DNA of 64,000 nucleotides, from the NCBI RefSeq assembly GCF_024139115.2, contig NC_085141.1, positions 247,798,096 to 247,862,095 of the forward strand. Reading direction: 5' to 3'. Below are positions 36,401 to 46,799 of this stretch, piece after piece (position 1 is the first letter of the stretch; every line of letters starts with the position of its first letter). Under the pieces are notes generated by a model, which searched no databases, was not told the DNA's origin, and saw nothing but the letters and a program-made list of their open reading frames with translations. Position numbers and translations under genes: made by a program. This DNA is from Armigeres subalbatus. Lineage: Eukaryota > Arthropoda > Insecta > Diptera > Culicidae.

Positions 36401-36951
36401 AAAACTTCCTGACGAATGGAGTTTTCACCAACATTACAAATGTCAATGTTCTTGGAAGAGAGAAACTGTAACAGGTACTCACCTCTGGTGTTTATATTGG
36501 TACTTCCCCATACGGTGTGATGTGCATTTGCGTCGCACCCTATGACGAAGGGGATGTTGTGTCGGTGGCTGTAGGCTACGAGCGCAGCTATTTCTGGAGG
36601 AGGGATTTCGTCCACGTCACCTGGGAAGTATGCCGAGACCACCAAGATCTCTCTACTCCCTCTGGCGGAAGGTACCTCCATCCTGACCGCTACGATGTCC
36701 CTTTTTATGAATTCTGAAATTGGAAAGTATTTACAGTTGTTATGTAATAAAATAGCCGCTCTAGGAGAAAGCTGGCTGTCATCATATACCAACTAACATG
36801 AGTGTTGTGGAATACCTTGTATTCTGGATTTATTGACCCATGGCTCTTGAATGAGGGCCACGGTTAAATTCTCTTTGGTGAACCTCCGACAGAGCACACC
36901 CGTGGCGCTCTCAGCATGGTGGAGGTTCACTTGCAGAACTTTAGTCGCCAT
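33415..36951 (-). pseudogene. LOA-type ORF2: endonuclease, reverse transcriptase, RNase H
   Basis: ORF2 starts at an ATG overlapping the ORF1 end by 25 bp. The endonuclease domain (36951-36286) has 'VLQVNLHHAESATGVL', 'LIQEPWVN' and 'FVIGCDANAHHTVWGS', with a stop at about codon 52. A lysine-rich linker (36176-35820) has 'WWDKTLEKLRKTARREF'. RT (about 35510-34420) has 'FRPISLSSVMLKIMEK', 'GCPQGGVLSPLLWSLVVDEL' and, at the catalytic box, 'GYAYVVDI' where YADD is expected, so one catalytic aspartate is lost. RNase H (about 34340-33800) has 'FFTDGSKMN', 'FQAEIYAILE', 'IFSDSQAAL' and 'HTGLEGNEIADELA'. The C-terminal Cys/His knuckle is 'CRFCDEERETSEHILCYC'. Frameshifts lie near 36290, 35500, 35310, 34460 and 33885. 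In life this protein would nick target DNA and copy the element RNA. Confidence 0.85.
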
Positions 36952-38455
36952 TTCCGGGGTTCCTGCTTTTCCGGACGACGACTGTCCGGCTTTGGATGTT
37001 GCGGATCATCAGGATGTCGTTTGGTATTACAGTTTGGGTTTCTCTCTTCCCTGTAGCAACCTGGCCTGCCAGTTTCGCCTCTGTGGTCAAACTGTCGCTT
37101 TTGCACCCCTTTGCCCTGTTTAGATACCTTTGGTTTGGTACCACTAGAGCAGGGGGTCGCATGTAAGCTTCGAGCTTTTCCTTTAGAGGCGGACAGACTA
37201 GCCTTTATGGTGCTTTTGGGGTGAGATTTACTAACCTCGCCCGAACAGGAGGCCTCCTCAGATTGCTCTTGGGTCGGCCTTCCAGTCGGATTGGCGGTAG
37301 CGGCAGTCGGTTGATCTGTAATCTTCCTTAGTTGGATTTCACCAAATCGGTAGTTGAGGGTGTATTTGGACTTCTTCAACTTTTCCATCGACGCACCCTC
37401 TACTGTGAAGATCCATTCAACATGAATATCTTTCAGAATGGATCGTTTCACAATACGCCAATTAGTTGTTGTGATGTCATTTTGGCTTTCTATGAGAGCC
37501 TTTATTCGGTCGTCATCATAGCTGGAGCTTTGTGGGAAGAATGCTCGGATCATCTCTGGACGTGGAATCGCCACTTCGTCCATTGCCATCAGCTCTGCAC
37601 CTTCCCAGGGTTTCATGGATGGGGATATTCTCTTTAACCACTCAGCAGTCTCTTGATCCTTACAGATTAGAACCATGTAACCGGACTTGTAGATGAGGTT
37701 GTTGAATTTGGGTTTTATTGGCTCGTTTCGCTGTTGAACTACTCTGAGCAGGAGTGCTTCTTGTAGAAGGTCTAGCTGGGCTGTAGTGAGTTGGACAGTG
37801 GGAATGTCTTTGGGTATTATCCCGACCTTCACGCTTTTGGCCATATCACTGTAGCTGATACCAGCTGTTTTCCTCATGGGTGGGTTTTGTTGTCCAGACA
37901 CGTGCTTCACCCTTTTTTGTTTGGGGTCCTCTGTGGCGGATTTGTCTAGGTCGTTTCTCGAGCGTTTTGAGGAAGTGGGCTCGCTCTCCTTATTCAGGAT
38001 TATGGACAAGGCCTCATTCCGGTCTTTTTCCTTCACCCGGAGAGTTCTAAGCTGCTTCCTCTGCGAGCGTGTGAGTGTGGGGATTTTCTTTCTCGGAGCA
38101 CCCTTGGCTTCCGTAGAACCCTTGTTATCTTCGGATCCTTTGCTACTTGCTAAAGATTTTGGGGGTTGATGACGATCCTTATACCATCATCTTCGTTATC
38201 TTCCATGTCCAGCAGGTTGGAGTCGGTCGATGAGGGGTTGTAGATCTGGATCAGCTTTGTCGAAACATGTGCTGCTCCGGGAGATAGGCGTTGAGGGCAG
38301 GATATTTCCATCTTCTCCTGCGAACTACTGAGTAGCTGGTCTTCGGTAAGGCCAAGCTGACTCAAAGTATTCTCCACTTCGCTCTCACACGACTGAGAGA
38401 GGCAATCGTCACCTTGAGGGTTGTTTGTAGAATTTGTACTCATTTTTGGTCCCAC
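36927..38455 (-). pseudogene. LOA-type ORF1 (nucleic-acid-binding protein)
   Basis: The first 101 codons start at 38455 (MGPKMSTNSTNN) and stop at 38150. The frame then shifts and runs, rich in lysine and arginine ('GAPRKKIPTLTRSQRKQL'), to a stop at 36927. The central region (about 37840-37330) contains 'PTVQLTTAQLDLLQEALL' and 'FTVEGASMEKLKKSKYTLNYR', features I associate with the conserved ORF1 domain of LOA-type elements (DUF4780-like). The C-terminal third is basic and low-complexity. A single frameshift near 38150 is the only obvious break, so ORF1 is much better preserved than ORF2. Such proteins bind the element RNA. Confidence 0.8.
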
Positions 38456-38781
38456 GAGTAGCTAGGGAAATAAATGTCCGCTGCACCAGTGCCCCGCCGT
38501 AGTGCAGTAAGGGCTGCTTACTGGAGTGTTCGCCCTGGTGCACCCCAGGCTCCGTTCGCGGTTGAGCATGTTTAGAACCCCCTCAACCATTCAGCCCTCG
38601 GCACGGGTCGCATGACACCTTGGCATTGGGGTTTATCCATGTTTGCTTTACACGATGGCCATGAATAACAGCCATCGCAACCTTCCTCCTTTACCAGGGC
38701 TTAGGACCTGTAGCTCAAGTTCTCAATAGTTTCACAATCTTTCGGACATGCAACTACGGAGAACCATCATTGCTAGCGGAG
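38456..38781 (-). promoter_or_regulatory. 5' UTR of the LOA-type element with a shared module
   Basis: It contains the block CTCGGCACGGGTCGC followed by 'atgacaccttgg' (38595-38623) that is also near the 5' end of the 7447-8452 retroposon, plus a GC-rich inverted block (CACCAGTGCCC / GCCCTGGTGCAC, 38494-38553). An internal promoter at the 5' end is expected for this class, but none can be read directly. Confidence 0.5.
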
Positions 38782-39112
38782 TCCAGAGCACAATCCATTT
38801 TCTAGCAGTTTTCCAGACACGTTTTGTGATTTTCTAAGCCACAATCCATTTTCCTGCTGGTTACCAGACGTGCTTTGTGGTTTTCCAAACCATAATCCAT
38901 TTTCCAGCGGACCTCCAGACGCGCTTTGTGATTTCCCAAACTACAATCCATTTCCCAGCGGGCGTCCAGACGCGCTTTCTGATTTTCCAAACCACAAACC
39001 ATTTTACAGCGGCCTTCCAGATGCGCTTTGTGATTTTCCACACTACAATCCATTTACTACGGACTTCTAGACGCGTTTTTTTTTGCAATACAAACCAATG
39101 CCTTGCTAGTTT
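38782..39112. repeat. 51-bp tandem repeat, right block
   Basis: Six units. The motif GCTTTGTG or a variant recurs at 38821, 38872, 38923, 38974 and 39025, exactly 51 bp apart. Since 51 is a multiple of three, the array gives spurious open frames on both strands. The LOA-type element inserted within this array. Confidence 0.9.
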
Positions 39113-39249
39113 TTTCAACCATCAAATATTTTACACTTCGCACATAAACCACTTGAATTTAACTCACCTTTTGAAATCAGCGTCAGGATCCAAAAGATAA
39201 CCTGGCAGGATCGCCTAAATGTGTGACCTCAAATGACCGGAGTGAATTG

Positions 39250-39345
39250 CGATGCCAGCAGCTCTCCGTAAGTGCGTATGCACGCCACGGAGATCTGACA
39301 AGAGAAAGGCGAGTCATGGCTTGCTGCTCACCGATTGACACGTTG
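39250..39345 (+). repeat. Dispersed repeat X, copy 2
   Basis: Matches 29575-29690 in the same orientation. About 485 bp further on, at 39830, the 19-mer 'aatcacacgctgatggtaa' repeats a 19-mer at 32652, so the two loci share more than one block. Confidence 0.8.
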
Positions 39346-39957
39346 AGGTGGTAATATTGTCTAACCGGACCAAAGTTAGAACGCTATTTAAACCGAAGTT
39401 GGATTTTTCTCCAGATACAGGCAACTTTCCCAACTTCGGAAGTAGTGCGGTGGATTCGCCTAAACACGTAAAAAATTTAATGTTGTTTATCATTAATATT
39501 CGTAATACTTTTTTGCCAAAGTGGGCGCTTAATGACATGTATAAGAAAAAAAACTATACATCGCATTAGTCACATACATTCGGAAACTTCTACTTTGCAT
39601 TCACTTATGAATGTTTTTAGATTTTTGATATGGGATCATTCATTAGGTGGCATAATGAAGAGTATAAGTATTTTCGAATAGTTTTTTGCCATAACATATA
39701 AGGTTATTTTTTTACGTGAAGATGTGCTAAACAACGCATCAATTAGTTTGACGGGTAAAACTTCGGAAGAAAGTTCGTTTCGGAAGCCCCGACTTCCGAA
39801 TTCTAAGTTGGTGCTACGCCGACAATTTCTAATCACACGCTGATGGTAAGGTCTCCGTTGCGAAAAAAATGAGCTAGTACACTTTAGAGCCGATGGTTTT
39901 TTAAGCTGCGTGCACGTCGCGGCCACGCAAGGTACCCAGCATCAAATGGAATAATGC
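39346..39957. other. Non-coding, weak inverted motifs
   Basis: There is a short stem CCGAAGTTGG / CCAACTTCGG (about 39393-39440) and CACGTAAAAAA near 39465 inverted at about 39707-39718. These hint at a decayed inverted-repeat element, but the ends are not clear. No gene is seen. Confidence 0.35.
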
Positions 39958-39971
39958 ACACGTATACGTGC

Positions 39972-41235
39972 GGGGGCAGCAGGGACAGCAGGGACAGCAT
40001 GGACCATGTCCAAGGGCTTGACGACCCCTCCCCAGCTGTCTGCGAGTCAGGGAGAACTGCCTAGGGCGTGGTGGGATTTAGCAGTGGGCTCTGCTAAAAT
40101 CCCTCCCAAAAAACCACAAGTGCCCGTAAGCGGACTCTATCAAGCGACTGTGTGCCGCTTCAAAAGCACAAGCCCAGGGAGTGCCAATTGGCATGTGGAG
40201 TGTCCCTACTTCGGTAGGGTAGTGCGTGAGCTGCTTCGGCAGGGAGTGAGTGATCTGTTTGTGCTGAGGCAGGAGTGTCATAGCGCGTCACCGCTATTGT
40301 CACCTCGAAGCGCAGCAGAAGTCTGAGTATGGACTGCACATGCTAAGGTAAGAGTGTCGTAGCGTAGTATCGTTGATTGGTCCCTACATACCGCTATCGA
40401 CACCTCGAGGCATGGCAGTGGAGTGTTAGAGTGAGTTGGGGAGTGTCCCTACTGCTTCGGTAGGGTAGCGTGTGAGCTGCTTCGGCAGGGGTGAGTGATC
40501 TGGTTGTGCTGAGGCAGGAGTGTCATAGCGTGTCGCCGCTATTGTCACCTCGAAGCGCAGCAGAAGTCTGAGTATGGACTGCACATGCTGAGGGTAGGAG
40601 TCGAGGTATCCCATCGACACCTCGAGGCATTGCAGTGGAGTGTTAGAGTGAGCACCCGAAAAGGGTCACATGGAGCGAATGGTCTTTGGAGAAGCTGCTT
40701 CGGCGGCAGGGTAGCAGTGGGTTGTACCCACACACCTACAGTTGTGCACATGTGGTGCATGGGGAGTGTCCCTGCTTCGGCAGGGTAGCGTGTGGTCTGC
40801 TTCGGCAGTGGCGTGATTGATCTGCTCGTGCTGAGGCAGGAGTGTCGTAGCGTAATATCTGTAGGCCCAGGCAGTTACCGCTATTGACACCTCGAGGCAT
40901 GGCAGCGGAGCGCCCGAGAGAGCATCCAAGTAAGACTCAAATGGAGTGAATGGTGTGCGAGCACCCAAGTCAGTCTCGCGTGGGACGAGTGCCTGTGTGA
41001 GCGATAATGAGCGAGTACGCTTAGTACTGCCGTCCCCCCAGAAGTAGTACTGCGAGGTAGTTCCTGGGGGAAACGATGGTGGAGACCAAGGGAGTTTAGT
41101 CGGTATTACCGGTATGGTCGAGTCCGACACTCCAGTACACTTCCGTGTGGTAGTTTGGCAACTACAATGCACGTGTACTGGATTAGTGTGTAAATGCATT
41201 CTCCCTTGTAAAAAAAAAAAATAAAATAAAAAAAA
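39972..41235 (+). mobile_element. 1.26-kb GC-rich retroposon with A-tail and 14-bp duplication
   Basis: Flanked by ACACGTATACGTGC at 39958-39971 and 41236-41249. It ends in an A-rich tail (41209-41235). The interior has three imperfect tandem blocks starting 'gagtgtccct' at 40198, 40441 and about 40762 (spacings 243 and about 320 bp), rich in 'gcttcggcagggtag'. No RT coding is found. The 3' part looks like the UTR of an R1-type element, and internal blocks are shared with 7447-8452. It may be a 5'-truncated 3' UTR copy or a non-autonomous family. Confidence 0.8.
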
Positions 41236-41557
41236 ACACGTATACGTGCCTTTCTCGTGCAAATTAAAAATTGTATTTTGTCTATAACTTCCGAGCCCAT
41301 GGTCTGATCTGGCCTGTGGGGTACCTGGGCACCCTCCACAGTAACAATTATTGTCCCTTACCGCGTCATGCTGGGCTCTGGCGTGGTGGACCTCTTTTCC
41401 CGAGCAAATCGTGGGACCAAAAAGGAAAACCAACCTATTCGCAAGAGGTGGGTTGTTCAGGTCTCCGACTAGGAGGTCAGAGGTAATAGTCAGCAGCTCG
41501 GTGCGCAGCGCCAGCGTGGGTCACTTAACCTTCTCCCTGGCTACACCGATAGTGGTT

Positions 41558-42424
41558 ATGGACGGCCCATGGCTTGTGAGGGCGATGAACCGCAAACGCG
41601 ATGGGCTTTCGGCCTTCGAGGTGGCGACGGAACAGCTGGACGCCATCATCAACTTTGCGTCATCGAAGCATAATATCAGTGAGGACCTCAAGGGGAACTT
41701 GCTGAAACTTCGAAAGTCGAAGTTGGACGCCAAGCTGGAGAGAACGGTCGGGACGGTCAAGTGCAAACCCGTGAAATCCGTGAAGTCGAGGTCTACCCAA
41801 GGATTCGCGGACTCGGGCAAGGTCGAATCGACCGAGGGCGTGCCAGCGAAGACGGTGGTGCCAAAGTCTACCCAGACTGAGGCTCAAGTATTCGCCAGGC
41901 ACGTCGGGGGAGCAGACACAAAAACGGGGGAGACAGTCTCCAGGGGATGAGCTCCCTTGGGGCCGCTCCAAAACGCGGAGGGTTACTACCCCGAACAAGG
42001 GTAGTGGGGCTGGGAAGCTGAACCCTGACCAGGTACCTCCAAAACCGGGGGAGGAAGAACCTGGAAAGGTCCGTACTCCCTGGAAAGACGGTAGTAAGGG
42101 TTTACGGCAGGCTGAGAGCTCTCAGCCGCACCAGACCAGGGGAATAGAGGGGGGTGACGCCTCCTGGACCTTGGTCAAGAACAAGAGGAAACCGAAGGCG
42201 TCAAGGGCCGAAAAGAAAGCCCAGGCGAATGAGGGTAGCAAGAAGTCTAAGGTAGGCGCCAATCGCTCCAGGGGCGATGCCCTAGTCATCAAAACGGACG
42301 AGGCTTAGTACTCGGACGTCTTGAAGGCGATGAGGAGTGACATCAAGCTCGGTGAACTCGGCGCCGACGTACGTCGAATAAGACGTTCCCGGACGGGCGA
42401 GATGATCCTGAAGCAGGGGGACTG
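41558..42424 (+). pseudogene. R1-type non-LTR ORF1 fragment
   Basis: From an ATG at 41558 the frame reads MDGPWLVRAMNRKRDG, a helical 'FEVATEQLDAIINFASSKH' segment and a lysine-rich tail, with a premature stop at 41948. In another frame it continues through 'DASWTLVKNKRKPKASRAEK', 'GDALVIKTDEA', a TAG at 42306, and 'MRSDIKLGELGADVRRIRR'. The last motifs resemble the region before the zinc knuckles in R1-clade gag-like proteins. The sequence breaks off at about 42424, before any knuckle or ORF2, so the copy is 3'-truncated or deleted. Upstream sequence from about 41271 (GC-rich, 'ggtctgatctggcctg') is probably its 5' UTR. Confidence 0.7.
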
Positions 42425-42678
42425 ATGCTACTGATTACTTCGCAACAACTTGCATTCCATCCAGATGGATCGCAATTTATTCCAGATTTCATTGGAATTA
42501 GTTGTCTCCGATAAAAGTGGTCATGAACAAATTTAAGTCAAAGCAGGTCGTATGACTCCTCAAACTTAATGATTTTTTAAAGCAATGATGCCAATGATAT
42601 TTTTATAGTTCCTGAGCCACTTGGGTTCAATCCGGTCACATCGGCCTTTTTCCGGAGAACCAATGGAATGGTTATTCC

Positions 42679-43250
42679 CTAAGTTGAAAAGTTGAAACCC
42701 CACTGTTTCTTCATGTCTTCCATGAGTTTGACCTCCTTGGAATGCTTCCGTAGTGCCTGCTTCATAATAGCCCAGTATTTTTCGTGGAGCCTTAGTATTG
42801 TTGCTTTGGGTCGGGGAAAGGGCCTTAATTTCATGAAACCCATTGAAAGTTTCAGCTTCCTTACTTCCTCCGGAACATCAATCTTGTGCTGGGTGGTAAA
42901 GACCAGATGCCCCAGAAACCGTTCGTCACGATTTAAAGCCTTCTGAACTTTGTACGTATGCAACTCCTTCTGGCCCTTAGCTCTCTGAACGAAAAACTTG
43001 GTCAGATTCAACATTTTGGCCATATTCCTGACCGAAGCTCGAACGCCTTCACTGCATATATGTGATCCTGATCACTAATAGAACATCCAGTTTTGGAAAA
43101 ATGTTTAATCACACGACTTACCGTTGACTGCACGATTTCGAGCTGTTTTCCGATGTCCTAACGAGAGAGTTGAGGATGTTCCACCTGCTTGCGCTAAACC
43201 GATTTGCGGCATTGCTTTTCGAGTGACGCTTTTCTTTTCATTTTTCGATA
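42679..43250 (-). pseudogene. Mariner-family (ITmD37E-like) transposase, internally deleted
   Basis: Read from 43250 down, there are N-terminal fragments ('MKRKASLEKQCRKSV', then 'IGKQLEIVQSTVSRVIKHFS', a helix-turn-helix region) in shifted frames, then an open frame 43023-42679 with 'FFVQRAKGQKELHTYKVQKA', 'NRDER', and near the end 'EKYWAIMKQALRKHSKEVK'. Between NRDER and EKYWAIMK only about 50 residues remain where the family has a catalytic core of roughly 150. The aspartates of the catalytic triad are therefore missing, and only the region around the last acidic residue is left. Family assignment rests on these remembered motifs. Confidence 0.75.
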
Positions 43251-43589
43251 AACTGACAGCGGTATAAATATTGTGTAAACAATGCTCTCTACACTACTTC
43301 TACCCAAATATTTAAGCAAAACTACATACCCGATGAAAAATTTTCTACAAGATTTTTTCCCGTGATGCAATTTGATGTGGGGCACCTTTTAAATTCCCAT
43401 AGTTAGATGTCGAACAAAGTTCAACTTAATGACTATATAGGGAGGGGCGGTTCCTTCATCAGTGCTGCCACCTAGAAAAATCTCGAGAAAAAGTAGAATC
43501 ATGGAAGTTTGACATGGCATGATATAGGAAATGAAAGTTGAAATGCCTCTAGAACATTGGTTCCCAAACTGTAGGTCGCGACCCCACAC

Positions 43590-44010
43590 GTTCGCCTTAC
43601 AAGCGAATGGTCATGGTTTCGATTCCCAGCCCCTCCACCAAACCCTCGTCAGTCGTCGGATCCGCAGCCAATACGGTGGCGTTCGGGGTACGCGCCTTAC
43701 GATCACGGCTGCCAGATGACGACTGACAACTTGTTCTTCTCGGAGGCATTCCTCCAACGTTACCCGGATAAATGGCAACCGAACAATGCAACGATCAATG
43801 GATACACGACATGGACAAACGGACACAATGGACTCACGGCGAGATGGACTGGCACCGACAACAATAATGGTAATGGAAATCTAAAAATAGATTCTGTGTG
43901 GATTCTGTACAGCAGAATACCACAGTAGATCCTCGGCACAGTAGCGGTTAAGTAACACAGAGTGCCTAACAAATAAAGAAAGGAAAAACAAAAAAAAAAA
44001 CAAAAAATTT
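43590..44010 (+). mobile_element. tRNA-derived SINE-like element
   Basis: It starts near 'gccttacaagcgaatggtca' followed by 'ggtttcgattcccag', which fits a pol III B-box. The body includes 'aatagattctgtgtgg' and 'gtacagcagaatacc', which I remember as recurrent in Aedes SINEs. It ends 'acaaataaagaaagg' and a long A-rich tail (43980-44008). The duplication is not resolved. Name not asserted. Confidence 0.65.
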
Positions 44011-44079
44011 CATCGAATTTGGATCTTGTTTCTTCACTTCTCCGCAGCAATATTTTTTTTAATTCATTGTAAATTCAAA

Positions 44080-44402
44080 CCAATCTAAAACTAATTCAAA
44101 TCCATTCTAAATTTAATTCAAATCCAATCCGAATGTTATCCTATTCCAATCCAAAGCTGTTCTAAATCCAATCCAAATCTAACCCAAATGCCATTCCAAA
44201 TTCAATACAAATCCAAATCCAATCTTAATTCAATCCAAATCCAATCCAAATTCAATCTAAATCTAATCAAAATGCAATTCAAATTAGATCCAAAGCCAAA
44301 TCCAAATCCAACCCAAATCCAATGTAAATCAAATCCAAATTCCATCCAAATCCAATACAAACCCACCTCAAATCTAATTTTAATCCATTCCAAATAGAAT
44401 AA
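44080..44402. repeat. (CCAAAT)n-type simple repeat
   Basis: Dense, imperfect tandem 'aatccaaatcc' motifs of 6-12 bp span about 320 bp. Purine-pyrimidine bias and lack of stops in one frame produce spurious peptides on both strands. Confidence 0.9.
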
Positions 44403-44859
44403 AAAATTGCTGAGATTTTGACAAATACATATGCACAATGAAGGGGTATGAAACAATTTATTACCATAATTTCAGCAATCGCAAACTAATTTTTATCCAC
44501 TTTCTAAAAACAAAAGCATTTGGTACCTGGTGGGTCGCAAGAAATATGGGATTCCACTAGGTGGGTCGCACTTCCAAAAAGTTTGGGAGCCTCTGCTCTA
44601 TAACGTTAAAAAAATAGTCCAGCAATGTTAAGTATTGACTGCTAATAATACAAAAAAATAAATAAAAATAGAGACATCATGTCTGTTTTGTGCGCTTCTA
44701 AAATTCTTATCCCTTAAACCAAGATTTTTTTGGAAACGTCTTTAATTCTTGTTTTATAACAAAAAGATACTTCATTTCCTATATCACACCGTGTTAAATT
44801 TCCATGATTCTACTTTTTCTTTCGATAACAGCTTGCGGTCTTCTCCTCCCCTGTGATGT

Positions 44860-45610
44860 TATGTTTATATTTTGTTCATTCAATGCTTTAGTAACATGTT
44901 ATTCGGCTAACTAGTTGGAGTAAGAAGTGTTGAGTACTCGCAAAATTCCTTCAATTGGTATCAAATTTGACAAGAAAATTAGTCGATTTAAACCGGTGCT
45001 GTCATTCGCACATGGCTTTAATCTCACAGTCGCAGTACAGCAGATAGCTACCAAAATAAAAAGTTGAAGGTGTATTAAGGTGATCAACAAGGACGACGGG
45101 TTAGAATCAACCCCGTGAAACAAGTACTAGTTCTTGAAGCCACCGTTTGTTGGTGTGGCGCTAGTGCTGTTCTTGAAGTTTAAAGGTCCGTTCATATTGT
45201 ACCGTTCATTTCGCGCGGGTATTTAATTATGTATCGCAAATCGATCGTGAAAATTTAAATTTCAATAACTTAAGTTACATTGTTCTATTTCCTTCTTTAA
45301 TTCAACATTTTACTTGCGGTAATAGCTGCCACAATATAATTATCATCAAAATCAACAGAAATTATCACCGAAAAAACCAATAAATTAATTTCGATAGCCG
45401 CCACAACTTAACATGTTCTGGTGAGGTGCAATCTATTTGACGTTTGTCTTGTGTCGTTTGTCATCGCAGCGATCATCATCATCCTCATGAATTTATCATT
45501 ATTGGCGAATAAAGGTTGCATGAAGAAGAAGAAGTCTAAGGATAATATTTTAAAAAATTGCACAAGGAAACATACGGGAAGTTTTTTAAAACTCTTTTCA
45601 AAAATTTTAG
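44860..45610. other. Gene-free stretch
   Basis: AT-rich unique-looking sequence between two inverted-repeat elements. No exon-like feature was found. Confidence 0.4.
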
Positions 45611-45611
45611 G

Positions 45612-46215
45612 AGCAATTTAATTAAAAACGGTTAGCAGTACGGGGCTGGACTTTCCTTCTACTGCATACAAGGAATGTAATTGTCGCTGAAAAATGCGAA
45701 AAACAAGCGACAAAAGAGAATAGCGATAACTCTTTGTCCTCATCTGCAGAGGATAAAGACATTGTTGCGTTCCATTTTATTTGCAACAAACATGGAGAGG
45801 TAATTGTTGAGAACTTTTCAAACTGCGATAACTTGTATATTTCAGAAGTAAAACACAAATCATGTGTACAGATGGTTAAGTTTATGTCTAAGCTATGATA
45901 ACTGATACTGATTTAACCAAAACATCATCGGAAACCGACTATTTCTCAAAATGAGCGGCAGGCGATCATTGTCCTATTCTGTTGCAGTTTGGGACAAACG
46001 CTTATTGCGAGTTGAGTTTGTCCCAACATTTACAAGAGAGGACAATGTTGTTGTCATTGGCAATGTTGTTATTTTACATTCCTGTTATTTTTCATGCAGT
46101 CTGCATAATAAACGCAATTTTTCGATTTCAAATTTTATTTTGTGATATCACACTTGATACACAGTATGAGAAAAGTCCAACCCCGTACTGCTTTCCGTTT
46201 TAAATCAAATTACTT
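45612..46215. mobile_element. 0.6-kb MITE with about 40-bp terminal inverted repeats
   Basis: AATTTAATTAAAAACGG followed by 'agcagtacgggg' (45614-45645) is inverted at 46177-46215 ('ccccgtactgctttccgttt' then 'taaatcaaatt'). The interior includes several GTTTGTCCC / GGGACAAAC inverted motifs (about 45990-46025). No transposase is found. The superfamily cannot be assigned from the ends alone. Confidence 0.65.
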
Positions 46216-46670
46216 CTAGGCATTCCACTAAAAGAGCTTAAAATAAGCGGCCATTAGCGCTCGTAAGATGCTGTAGATGACCACTGAACTGGGTTAAGCA
46301 AATTTTGAGAGACATTAAATAAATAGGTATATTGTAACTCTGTCAATTATCATCCGATTTTGACAATTTAGGGATGCCAGAACCGGAAATTTAACATTGT
46401 TTCACAGTATGTTTACAGGACCGGCTAAGGTCCTTCGAGGAATAAGTTTGTCAGAATCCGAATGAAAACAAACATTAAGGTACGTCTCATTTACCGAAAA
46501 ATTAGGGTAACCAACTTGTTTTGGACCCCTACATATTTTGGACCCTCCTGTTGACATTTTATTGATATCTGAACTAAATTCAATGCCGCTGCTGAATCCC
46601 GCATAGTCTTTATGCAAATAAGATTGCTGTGAATGTGTTTGACTAGTTTCCTGTGCGAAAATAACGATAT

Positions 46671-46775
46671 GTATGTATGTATGCATGTATGTATTAAGCC
46701 ACCATCCTGGCTAGAGTCTTGCTCTCCATGCGGTTCCGCTTGACAGTAAGGTTAAATTTCAATATGATTTTGAAA
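46671..46775 (-). mobile_element. 105-bp 5'-truncated retro-insertion with 21-bp duplication
   Basis: A perfect 21-bp direct repeat, starting CCTGTGCGAAAATAACG, lies at 46650-46670 and 46776-46796. The insert begins with a GTAT/CATG tandem run, which read on the minus strand is a 3' CATA-type tail, as found on several mosquito non-LTR elements. The rest is a short 3' UTR piece. It is a dead-on-arrival insertion. Confidence 0.8.
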
Positions 46776-46799
46776 CCTGTGCGAAAATAACGATATTCG

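Larger units (their letters stand above)
33154..38781 (-). mobile_element. LOA/Lian-like non-LTR retrotransposon, near full length (5.6 kb)
   Basis: The element lies between 13-bp duplications. Its 3' end is a short A-tail (T run at 33153-33160 on the plus strand). Layout from the 5' end: 5' UTR (38781-38456), ORF1 (38455-36927), ORF2 (36951-33415), 3' UTR (33414-33161). The 3' UTR contains a 9-bp stem (TATCTCAGT / ACTGAGATA, 33240-33269). The RNase H domain after RT, together with two overlapping ORFs, fits the LOA group of the R1/I lineage; that placement is from known family layout. All ORFs carry frame breaks, so it is inactive. Confidence 0.85.
43555..44595. mobile_element. hAT MITE with 8-bp target duplication
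   Basis: The left end CATTGGTTCCCAAACTGTAG and the inverted right end (CAGAGGCTCCCAAACTTT) resemble the CAGTGGTTCCCAAACTG ends common in hAT elements. GGTCGCGACCC at left and GGTGGGTCGC at right are subterminal. The flanking 8-mers CTCTAGAA (43547-43554) and CTCTATAA (44596-44603) differ at one base. The interior holds a SINE-like insert and a CCAAAT-type array. Confidence 0.7.
43492..44828. mobile_element. Inverted-repeat element disrupted by a hAT MITE
   Basis: A 54-bp arm at 43492-43545 ('aaagtagaatcatggaa' ... 'gatataggaaatgaa') is inverted at 44774-44828 with a few mismatches. The hAT MITE at 43555-44595 lies inside it. The original element would be about 300 bp. Its outer ends are not resolved. 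Confidence 0.65.

Noticed and set aside
41351..41557. Upstream ATG for the R1-type ORF1
   Set aside because: The extension is in 5' UTR-like sequence; the protein-like part starts at the ATG at 41558.
43194..43385. Separate small gene downstream of the mariner relic
   Set aside because: Its C-terminal part is the frame-shifted N-terminus of the same transposase.
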